In this document: in pieces, positions 12,112-23,619 of the stretch
Position numbering within the stretch: position 1 is the first letter of the stretch
Layout: each line of letters opens with the position of its first letter
Source: Vandiemenella viatica
Lineage: Eukaryota > Arthropoda > Insecta > Orthoptera > Morabidae
DNA: 64,000 nucleotides
Assembly (NCBI GenBank): GCA_031002005.1
Contig: JARYHS010008074.1
Location: 179,266,494 to 179,330,493, forward strand
Direction of reading: 5' to 3'
The notes under the pieces: generated by a model
What the model was told of the DNA's origin: nothing
Database searches by the model: none
The model's input: only the letters and a program-made list of their open reading frames with translations
Made by a program: the position numbers and the translations under genes

Positions 12112-12855
12112 GCAGTAGAAATATGGAAAGTGATTTTTAAAAAATCTGTTCTGGCTTCACTCCTTGATCACAGCGTGGCCATTATATTGAGGAAAGGAGG
12201 AATTGTTCTCATGGAACGGGCGATCAGACACTGAACGCCCTCTTCAGGTGACCTAATAGCATTACTATGAAGTGATTTCGGAAAACAACGCAAAAACCCT
12301 AGTCGGCGATCTTAACAGATATTTTCCCAAATTACGGGTGTGGAAGATATTGCTATGATATCAGCATCGGCTTGAATTTACAATCGTCGCTCAGAGAATT
12401 TTAGGACGGTTATGAAAATATGTTGTTTTAGATACATACTTTAAGACTCTCTAGCTCTGAATGAAGAATGTAGAAATTAAGAAAACTTTTATTTGATATT
12501 TACAGTGATTTGATTATTTTAGGTTGAAGGAATATTAGATATTCAAAATGCAATAATGATCCTGCTTTCTTTACTATAAGATTAATCACAAATCTATGGA
12601 ACTAACGATAGTGCAATCATTTTATGAGTAATTACTATATGGTAATGGCGCTTACTAACATTAATTGTTATTGAGATGAGTAGCAAACCATTACTCCAAT
12701 TGATTGGTTAATAGTAAGTTTTACTATTATTAACATCCAAGAGAAACAATTTCTTCGTACTTATATAAATTTTATGCCTTCCTACACAATAAATAAAAAT
12801 AGTTCTACAGTGAAAGGTCCCAAGGATATTAAATTACAGTAGGAAGGTTGCTTCT
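12112..12855. other. Unannotated AT-rich stretch
   Basis: Nothing recognised. Confidence 0.5.
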
Positions 12856-12967
12856 CAATTAAATTTTTTTCTTCATTTGAATCACGTATGCGTATGGGTA
12901 AATTTATTCAATTAAAGTGTTTTTTTTTTTTTCATTTGAATCACGTATGCGTATGGGTAAAATTAAA
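12856..12967. repeat. Two-copy tandem duplication, 59-bp period
   Basis: TTCATTTGAATCACGTATGC plus the following 11 bases occurs at 12872-12902 and again at 12931-12961, each preceded by a T-tract. The match is essentially exact, so the duplication is recent. Confidence 0.85.
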
Positions 12968-13337
12968 ATTCAGTAGCCTCACTTGAAATATCAGCCCGTT
13001 TTTGAAAGTTGGTTTCTCTGCCATTTCTGATATATAACGGTCTTTTAATCTCATTTTTTTTGATAGCACATAAAGAAATAACATTTTATTCCCTTCCAAT
13101 GTTGTTTCGATAATTTTTTATATCTTAAATTGTTAAAATCGTTAGTTCTTCTTTGTTATAAGATTCAAAGTAAGTGTTTATTTGTACTAAACTCCCTTGA
13201 AGGAAACATATCTGAAAATTGTGGTTTTCAGGTATTTACTGATTAGAATTTTTCAAGAATGTCTTACTACATTTTTATCAATAATACACATATGTAATGT
13301 ACTGTCTAGAACCTGTATTAATTTCGAACTGCGTGTC

Positions 13338-13378
<41 letters not shown>

Positions 13379-16300
13379 TCGGGAAATATCTAACAGAGCT
13401 AATTTTACCAGCCAGTCTAACAACAGCTAACTGTTTTTTCATACATTTTTCCGACTTCGAAGGGTGGTAGTATTCATTTGCTTCACACTTACACTAAGAC
13501 ATAGGATAGAGTGTCATAAGATATATGTAAACTGAACTGACTACATCTACTAAGTTACTTTATGAAAATGGAAGGATGTGGTACATTAGAGGCTAATTTG
13601 GCGAAACAAAGACAACGCATATTTCATCAACAACCTACACACTTTATTACTTCAGAATCTAACAACAAGCAAAGAAAATAAAGTACACATACGTCACATG
13701 TAAACAACAAAATTTGCAAACTATCACAAAATTTTATTTTCCTCCACTAAGCATTCATCTCCACTGGATCAGTTTTTAATAGTAGCTTAGCTGCTTTTAC
13801 CAGGGAAAGCGTTTTTCATATGATTTTACTGTTCACTCGTATCAATTTACTGCTATGCTTCCTACGAGTGATTTAACATTAGGTTACGGATATGTATTTC
13901 AAGGCAGTTTCAACGTTGTAGTATCCTAAAACACTGTCATTGATAAAATGTTATTCTTACAAACGAGCACACTTTCGAGTTTCATATCCTAATGCTAAGT
14001 TTAAACTCGTCACTTGAAACTCTGCAGAATATCTCACATTGTCTGCCGTAAATATCCCAGTAAAGACGTTTAACAGGCAGCATGAAATAAATTCAAAACA
14101 CAATTTAGTTAAAGCGAAACATTGAAAATATAAATCCCTTAGCATTAGGAATTCATTTTAATTCCATCTCGAGAGAAGTTTTCGACTTTATTTCCCTAAA
14201 CTGCGTTTCGCGAAATGTTAGGCCATGAGAACAGTCTAAGGAAACAATGTCGTTGTTAGCTGGCTTAGAGTTTGTATACGTCGCTAGGAATAACCATTTA
14301 TTTAATATTAAGTAACTAGATTTGGGAAGAAGCTTTTGCGCCTTTAAACTACAGCGGAAAAATTATGACCCAATCTTGGCCTTCTTATTATTTTAAGTCG
14401 TAATAACTCCCAGCTGATTATGAGGAATCCAGTATTAAAAACGTGTCTGCATTTAAAAGCTTTCCTTTGATCTATGTTAAAATTAGTCAAGCATGTTATA
14501 AACATTAGAGCCTTTTATTAGGGAACTCGTAATATACAATATAAACTTCGTATAAAATTTATACAATATTTAAATGATAAATATATGAAGAGTATATTAA
14601 CAACGACTAATTAATATTATCACGTTAAATATTTAAAAATTATGATTCTGACCCTAGCTTAAGGTCACGGAACAACCGTTTTTCATGTAACTATTAAAGC
14701 TGTAAGATTAGAAATGTTGTTTTATCCAATCTTCTTACTTTATTTAATACTCTGTAAATATAAAATAGGTTTAACACGTTGTTCATCATACTTCGCAGGA
14801 GACAAATGGTCACGAAACTTTAAGATCACAGTAATATAGCAATTCCTTTAGTTAGCCTTATTATTTTTGTAATTATTATAGTTACTAGTGGTCTCTTGAA
14901 CACTTAATATTACATTCAATCAAAGTATTATATCACATATTCAAAATAAAGTACAAACGTAGTATTATCATTCAGGGTTTCGAACTTAATGCATTAAAGT
15001 TTATAACATTACAAATATGGTAAAAGTTTTAAGAAATATTTGTCAATTTAAAAATGAAATTTAAACAACACTTATCCTATCTCCAATACATTCTTTTCTC
15101 ATTAAGTCGAGGTATGTATGATTTTTATGTTTACATCAGCCTACTTACTAACTGAAGAGCTTGTTCAGATAGTTTAGTCACTATTGTGCCACAACATTTT
15201 TTCTGTTTCCAACTAAAAATATATCTACAATATGTTTGTATAATTGAACCTTAAAGCACGACACAAGTTATACTGAAAAAAACAACACTTTGCATTCATT
15301 GCATAACACAATTGTTACAGTTCTTGAAACACTTAAGAACACCATACGCTGTTTTTCAGAAATTTCAGTAGGTGAATCCAACCAGAGAAAAGTTGGTAGT
15401 TTAATACTTCTATAGCATCTCTGCTGGTATAATACTTGTTGCATGTTTCACACGTATATTCTCAGTATTTTGTGTACCTAAGGTAAACAGTATATCTATT
15501 CGGAAAATAATATGGAATAAAATCATTAATAGATAAGTAAATATAGACACTATCTAAAGCAAAATTTATTATTCAGTAACAGAGTACAGAATTACGAAAA
15601 ACGAAAAGGATAGAATGTGCATGTACTACACATCTATTTACTATTAAATTAGATATAAAATTTTGAAGAGCCGCTGTAATGGTATGAAATGACACGAAAA
15701 TGTCATGAGCAGCTTTTCGAAATATACAAATATCCATTGATTTCTTACTCCACTCCCCAGAAAAAACAACAACACGATATGCCATGTGTGGTAGATTGTC
15801 CGGGTCTTCTGTTTAACTATAATTTAATGTACTATTCAAGCAGCTTTTCCCCTTAGATATCCGTAGCATATTCGGCGAACAGTGTTACAATAATTTTTAA
15901 GTCACTGCTGAATGTAGTAAATCGAGTAGAACGTACAGATGTTGAAGAAATATTCTCTCAGTCTTCAAGTCAAAATATACTAATTACGTTTAAAATTATG
16001 TCTCGTACATCAACATAGAGTATACACTAAAAAAGTAGACTTAACAAAAGGTTCTTGAAGTTTCCTTTAACTGTTTAAGCGCCTATAGAACTGCGATTCA
16101 TTAGGATGAAATTGCTTGTGGACGTATTTTTCAAAAAGTTCCCAAATCACATATTCGTCCTTCAGAATCTCGTTTGTGTAAATCATGCGATAGAGAACCT
16201 TAAGAGCAAATGCTTTAGTGAATAATAAAAATAATTCTCACACTAATAAGCAACAAATGTTGATTTGTAGAGGATATTTGTTATTGTATGTTTGCTGTTG

Positions 16301-17860
16301 TATAAAGGTTGAATCTCATTGATGGAGAAAAGGGAACGTTTTTGTGAATCGAATTTGCCTAATAAGAGAAAAACAAGTTTCTTTCTTGTCTGAAAAAGCT
16401 TTGAGGCAATTTCTTAGTCTAATGACAATACTGAGAAGCAAACCAATTTATTCCGAGAAAGGAAGCTATAGATCATACAGTAACTATTTACATTAGTAAT
16501 GTTAAATACTGAAAAATATGGTGTAAGTCCACGCCATTACATGTATCAAATTTTTAAAATGTTATAGTGATAGCTATCAATATTTTAAGGAAGTAATATT
16601 TTCATAAACCCTTTTTATTTCATCTGTTTGGTAGTAAACGAAGATTGATATAAGTAATAGAGGGAAAGGTTCAAAATACCTTTGAATAGAAATATTGATA
16701 TTGAATGCCACTTTGTTTCATTGTTTTATATAAATAATTTTGCACTAATATTATTGCAAAAATTAGCAACATCAGTTTAAGTGGAAATTTTACGTTTAGA
16801 ATAATTTGTATAGAAGGTAGAAATGTATTTTTAATTTCGAAAACTTATTTACCTGGATTTTGTGGTTTAATTATGGTTTATTCAACACTAAGAACTGGAT
16901 AATAGTGATGAACATTGTGGTTTGAATTTTTTTCACGATGCAGGCGAGGTTGAACGTACAAGATGCTTTACCATCATGTTAATTACAATTTTTTAAAAAC
17001 GTTAACATCAAATTCATTTATTTATTATGTAGGAATATTACAGACATTCGAATATCAGTTGGAGTTTTCACCGTATGGAAATATTCGTGAACAGATTATT
17101 AACTTTATCTTATGATGGTAAGAATATTATATTAATATTCCATGATGAATGGGTATAAGGATTCGGTGAAAAAAAACATTTTAAACTGAATGGAATCTAA
17201 AAAAACAAGGATAAATGCAAACGAAAACCATAACATTAATATTTTCTGGAACACGAAAGCAACAGTTCTGTCATAAAATAACTTCTCCACGAGCAGACAT
17301 TGACTAATGAAATATATTTCTTGCAATGTATATAGAATGTTACTCAACTGTTGCAGTGTTCTTACCTCACTGTTGGTATAGTATCACGAAGGAAATTACG
17401 TTATAAAATCTCAGTTTATTTTAATTTTACTTACGAGATATTCTGTAAAATAATAGTTATATCATTTAGGAGTACCAATCGCCACTTCCAGTTCAAAAAA
17501 GTTTTTTTTTTTTCGAATAGCAGTAAATATCATTTATAACCATTTCTCGATCTTCAGATTTTTGCTTTTCGATTAAAATATTTTATTTTTACCATTCGAG
17601 ACTGTATTATTTCCATATCAATTGTTACTAGAAGTGTTTTTTCTGTGTTTTGATGATCAGCAACTTCTTCTTTATTAACACAATTTTTCTTCCTTCGTAT
17701 CACTTAAATTCTTGACAGAATTTCACCAGCGCCTTTCACAAATATTGGTACAGCTGTTAAGATGATTAGAAAAAGTTTCTCTTGATTTTAGTTCTGTAAC
17801 CTAACATATCGTATTAATTTTTGACAAATTTAAACATTAAACTGCTGACTGCAGATTATA
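12968..17860. other. Long AT-rich intergenic or 3'-flanking region
   Basis: No gene, transposon or RNA recognised across nearly 5 kb. It includes an uninterrupted run of 32 A at 13344-13375. All open frames are short and of random composition. Confidence 0.5.
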
Positions 17861-17861
17861 A

Positions 17862-17867
17862 TTTATT
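17862..17867 (-). terminator. Possible poly(A) signal of the transporter gene
   Basis: AATAAA on the minus strand, about 615 nt after the TGA, is the first clear hexamer I noticed downstream. AATAAA is common by chance in sequence this AT-rich. Confidence 0.25.
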
Positions 17868-18481
17868 TGCAAGTTGCAAACATAGGCAGGTGACATAACT
17901 ATAATTTTTTTCCGGCACACAATTTAGCCTGTTAAAACACTGAGTCAAGATTTCAGAACCACGTCAGTGCTAGATAGTGGTTTTGATTAGTCCTCTTGCA
18001 GATATCTAGCGGGTAAAAAAACTTAGCATCACTTTAGTATTTGCTGTGAACATTTGTCCACCAAAATTCCCCGTAGTTTAGATAGAAACTGAGTAATGAT
18101 TTCAGGAAGAATCGCGATGTTCATATGGTAAATGAAGCTAACAACAGAATGAACCCATCATATAAAGTGATAACTAAGAAAACCTAGCGTACTTTCTATC
18201 GTATATAGTACTTCCTCTAACTACAACCGTTTATATTCATGCCACAAGAGGGAATTCCAATCATAGAACTGCAGGAATGAGGGGAGTGGTAGTCAACTTC
18301 GGAAGATAACATAATAAGTATTCGCAATTTGCTTTCACTTTGCTGGACCATGTGGTGCCCGATAATCAACTTAGTCGTCCCTAATCTAACAATAGATCTA
18401 TCATACTAATTTATGAAATCATGAAACTTAATCACGCTACTGCTGACGAGCTGAGAGGAACCGAGTTGTCACTGGGGGGTA

Positions 18482-18852
18482 TCAGACCGAGGTGGTGATC
18501 TGCTCGACCACTGTGACGGCAGGCTGGCGGCCGAGGCCCTCAGGCACGCTGCGGCAGGGCCTGACGGGTCGGGAAGGTCGCCAGTAGTCGTCTGCAGGCA
18601 GCGGCAGGTCGAGAGGAGCCGCAAACGAGATGCTCTTGTGGAGGCGAGGCCTGCCGCACACAGTGGCCGGGCCCACTGGCAGAAGGCCAGCTGCCCCCGA
18701 GCCGCCCCCACCGCCGCCGCCGCCCCCCTCCTCCCAGTCGCCGCCACCGCCTCCTCCACTGCCACCCACCAGGAACAGCAGCGCCGCACCAAGAAGCGTG
18801 GCCAGCAGGGAGAAGTAGTAGCCCGCCTTGGGATGGCTCTGGTTGATGTAAC
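18482..18852 (-). CDS. Transporter exon 7 (TM12, Gly-rich C-terminus, stop)
   Basis: The acceptor GGGTTTCAG precedes 18852; the stop is TGA at 18484-18482. It encodes YINQSHPKAGYYFSLLATLL (TM12), then a low-complexity Gly tract (residues 459-482, with a run of nine Gly), a Pro/Arg-rich cytosolic tail and the C-terminus EQITTSV. The last three residues (T-S-V) fit a class I PDZ-ligand pattern. The Gly tract is made of GGC/GGT repeats and may vary in length between individuals. The other open frames across this segment are shadows. Confidence 0.9.
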
Positions 18853-21800
18853 CTGAAACCCGGATAGAGAAGTAATCCCAGTTTAGTCTTCTGGACTTTA
18901 CCTTGGGAAATTTATCAGATAAATTGATTTCAACCCAATACTAATTTTCTTCAGTTTTTCAAGTTAACTCTCCTGTTCTGGCTTCTTTAAAGCTAGCGAT
19001 TAGCTAGAAGATGGTTCTGAATGGCGTATGCTGATGTGGAGAAATTTCCGTTTCTAGAAGTTTGCAAAGTATTAAATATTAAGCTGGATTGTGATGATTT
19101 ATTCACCATATAGTTGGCAATTGTTGGTGGGTTGGAATGATTCTACATGGATTTTTTCGGGTTTAGTAACAATCTAGAAGGGACGGTATATTCTAACGAA
19201 GTGAATGTCGCGTCTCGTCTACATCGAGGTCATTAAAAACGAGAATGTACTAAGGGCATGGAACGGGAAGGAACACGACAACGGCATTTTCGATGAAGCA
19301 AACCGAAATTCGCTTGGAGTGATTTCTTGAAACCATAGAAAGCCGAAATCTGGATAGCCGGAAGGGGATTAATGTGTACACCTTTGTCAATTGTCTAAGA
19401 TTTACAGGATCGAGGTTTTTGTGTACGTATGTGTGCTTTTTTGAAAATAGAGAGTAGTTGCGTATTTACTATCATGTTCACTGTACAGCCCCACGCGCAC
19501 CTTTAATGTGTGGCAAAACGCGCCTTGTTCACCATCTCCGCTGTAAATCGGAATATCTTCTTTCCTGCGGTGGTGGCGGATGCAGGGTGGTGTGTAGTCG
19601 GGGGTAACCGAGAGAGATTTCAAGGGTGATAACCCAGGTGTGCCCATTGGCCGGACCCAACATGCCTGGTAATTTGTTGTACCATAATTAATACGAGACT
19701 AGAGATGTGTCTTCGAATCCACCCAATTGTACCTTCCGTAAGAAAACCAACAAAAAACTGAATCCACATTTCACGGATCTCATTTCGTATAGCTATATAT
19801 ACGCCAAGAAAAAGTTTTTATAGGAAACTGATTTATGAAACAAAACTTTGTTTTCAAAGTGGATGAATATGATAAATCTAATAATTAAACACAGTGCTTC
19901 TTACCCGTTATGGGCACTCCAAGTAGAAGCGGCAGCGCCTCTGCGCCCTGCACGAAGGCCCACGCTCTGGCGAAGTACCTGGAGCGCACGCTCTCCATGG
20001 TGAACACCTTGAGCGAGTAGAAGAAGCCTCCCAGACACACTCCGTACAGCCACACCACCAGCACGTAGCCGTGGTAGCCCTGCACGCTGCCCAGCGCTAG
20101 CAGAGACACTCCTGCAAGACACAAACACACTTAAGTACCTGGAGCGCACGCTCTCCATGGTGAACACCTTGAGCGAGTAGAAGAAGCCTCCCAGACACTC
20201 CGTACAACCACACCACCAGCACGTAGCCGTGGTAGCCCTGCACGCTGCCCAGCGCTAGCAGAGACACTCCTGCAAGACACAAACACACTTAAGTACCTGG
20301 AGCGCACGCTCTCCAAGGTGAACACCTTGAGCGAGTAGAAGAAGCCTCCCAGACACACTCCGTACAGCCACACCACCAGCACCTAGCTGTGGTAGCCCTG
20401 CACGCTGCCCAGCGCTAGCAGAGACACTCCTGCAAGACACAAGCACACTTAAGTACCTGGAGCGCACGCTCTCCATGGTGAACACCTTGAGCGAGTAGAA
20501 GAAGCCTCCCAGACACACTCCGTACAGCCACACCACCAGCACGTAGCCGTGGTAGCCCTGCACGCTGCCCAGCGCTAGCAGAGACACTCCTGCAAGACAC
20601 AAACACACTTAAGTACCTGGAGCGCACGCTCTCCATGGTGAACACCTTGAGCGAGTAGAAGAAGCCTCCCAGACACACTCCGTACAGCCACACCACCAGC
20701 ACCTAGCTGTGGTAGCCCTGCACGCTGCCCAGCGCTAGCAGAGACACTCCTGCAAGACACAAGCACACTTAAGTACCTGGAGCGCACGCTCTCCATGGTG
20801 AACACCTTGAGCGAGTAGAAGAAGCCTCCCAGACACACTCCGTACAGCCACACCACCAGCACGTAGCCGTGGTAGCCCTGCACGCTGCCCAGCGCTAGCA
20901 GAGACACTCCTGCAAGACACAAACACACTTATGTACCTGGAGCGCACGCTCTCCATGGTGAACACCTTGAGCGAGTAGAAGAAGCCCCTCCCAGACACAC
21001 TCCGTACAGCCACACCACCAGCACGTAGCCGTGGTAGCCCTGCACGCTGCCCAGCGCTAGCAGAGACACTCCTGCAAGACACAAACACAATTAAGTACCT
21101 GGAGCGCACGCTCTCCGTGGTGAACACCTTGAGCGAGTAGAAGAAGCCTCCCAGACACACTCCGTACAGCCACACCACCAGCACGTAGCCGTGGTAGCCC
21201 TGCACGCTGCCCAGCGCTAGCAGCGACACTCCTGCAAGACACAAACACACTTAAGTACCTGGAGCGCACGCTCTCCATGGTGAACACCTTGAGCGAGTAA
21301 AAGAAGCCTCCCAGACACACTCCGTACAGCCACACCACCAGCACGTAGCCGTGGTAGCCCTGCACGCTGCCCAGCGCTAGCAGAGACACTCCTGCAAGAC
21401 ACAAACACACTTAAGTACCTGGAGCACACGCTCTCCATGGTGAACACCTTGAGCGAGTAGAAGAAGCCTCCCAGACACACTCCGTACAGCCACACCACCA
21501 GCACGTAGCCGTGGTAGCCCTGCACGCTGCCCAGCGCTAGCAGAGACACTCCTGCAAGACACAAACACACTTAAGTACCTGGAGCGCACGCTCTCCAAGG
21601 TGAACACCTTGAGCGAGTAGAAGAAGCCTCCCAGACACACTCCGTACAGCCACACCACCAGCACCTAGCTGTGGTAGCCCTGCACGCTGCCCAGCGCTAG
21701 CAGAGACACTCCTGCAAGACACAAACACACTTAAGTACCTGGAGCGCACGCTCTCCATGGTGAACACCTTGAGCGAGTAGAAGAAGCCTCCCAGACACAC

Positions 21801-23586
21801 TCCGTACAGCCACACCACCAGCACGTAGCCGTGGTAGCCCTGCACGCTGCCCAGCGCTAGCAGAGACACTCCTGCAAGACATCGACGAGGAATACTGGCA
21901 AATACTTATAGCTTCCTGAGGACACCGTTTAAGAATAAGGGAAAAATAATTAATTTTGATATACAGATTAAAGTTTTAGCAGAACAACGTCTCTATTTTT
22001 CAGCTCATAGGGCACTAATTTTTATTTCTACACAGATTGTAGAGGGTCAATCCGGTAAACAGAAGCAGCTGTAAAGACAAGTAATTTCTCACCCAAATGT
22101 TTCCCGAAAGATCAGTATCTACATAAAATGCCTTCAATTACGTCCATCTGCAAAAAATGGTTTTAGTTTTCGTATGGCTCTCGCCAAGAAAACCAGGTGA
22201 TTCAACATTTACGATTTGGATTAACCAGTGTAACTCCGACAAGTTGTGAAATACATCTGAATGATTTATCAAGGTAAATTTACTTTAATGCCGTATGTAT
22301 AAATTAAGAAATACACCAAAACCTGAGACCTTGACTTGTAGGACGCGATAACCATTTAAATTCCTGTCATCTCGTTATTGTCTTACAAGCAACTAGCGCA
22401 AAATCATTAGTCGAAGTTGATGGCAATAAGTGAAAGGATAATCATAAAATACAATTAGAAACCTGTGAGACAGCAGAGAATAGACTCAGGAGATTACCTT
22501 GTGGAGGATACAATAAGTGAAATCAGATGTTAGAAATTTGACACTTAATATCCACAGATTAACAACCAAGCAGGAACTGAGACAAACACTGGTGTTATGT
22601 TAATAATTTTAAGTCAGGAAACCTATCAAAAAGTTGTTCAATATTAGCAGTAAAAGAATTAGTGATATTACTAACTCTGAACTAGTCAGAATGCGGGCCA
22701 AAACTGGAACAACGGAAGCACAGACTTCAAGAAAGGTATTTTGAATGGAAAATAGTAATGTTGATCAAGGAGTAAGAGAAATAAAATTAACAAAAGGAAG
22801 CTGAACTCGAAATATGATTAGTTGCGTTGCTTCATAGCCTCTTTAGGCTACAGCTTTTCGTAGGGTTCAGGAAAATTAAAGACAAATTAATGAACTGTTA
22901 AAAAAAATGTGTGGAAAGCAAATGTTACAGTAAACTTTCTTATGAATCGTTAGAGAACCACATACGAGTAAGATTGATGCGGTGAAACTGAAACCACCGA
23001 CTACCTTTTTCACTGCTGAAAGGCAAGACAATAGCACGCCCGGCATCGGTAGCTCTGGTCTCGTGCTGATTGAGTGATACGTTGTATTTCCTCTTGTGAT
23101 TACTATTTACACCTTTTACCAAGCGTGGCTCAGGGAACTACTTCGTGACAACGAGGATGAAGAAGAGACGTTGGAGCACAAATGTAGAGAACCGAAATAG
23201 AGTAATGTTTTGATCATCAAGAAACACGAACACAATGAGACCGAATTGCTGAAATCTCATACTCCAATCTGTTAACTAAATTTACTGCGCAAAAATAAGC
23301 AAAGGTGTTTACCAGAGGATATAAGAACATTTAACCAAGCCTGATGGGTGAGCAGTAACGCCAAGGTTAGGCATTCAGCGGGATGTGCGTTCAAATTACC
23401 ATGCGAGCGTCCAGTTTTGTGGTGTCAATCGTTTCCCGAATTTACTCCAGACAAATGCCGGAATGGCTCTTTCAAAAGGCCATGGTGGAATTCTCTCCCG
23501 TGCCTTGTACCCGTCCTCTCTCGCCTAGAATAACTTCACTGTCAGTGAAGTTTAAAAACCACAACTCCCCCCCCCCCCACCCTCAC

Positions 23587-23619
<33 letters not shown>

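Noticed and set aside
18469..18856. Several overlapping open frames on both strands over the last exon.
   Set aside because: GC-rich coding sequence keeps other frames open. Only one frame continues TM11 into TM12 and stops at 18482.
19973..21880. Regular 160-bp and 171-bp repeats as CRISPR-like arrays.
   Set aside because: There are no unique spacers; the units are head-to-tail copies containing exon sequence in a eukaryotic gene.
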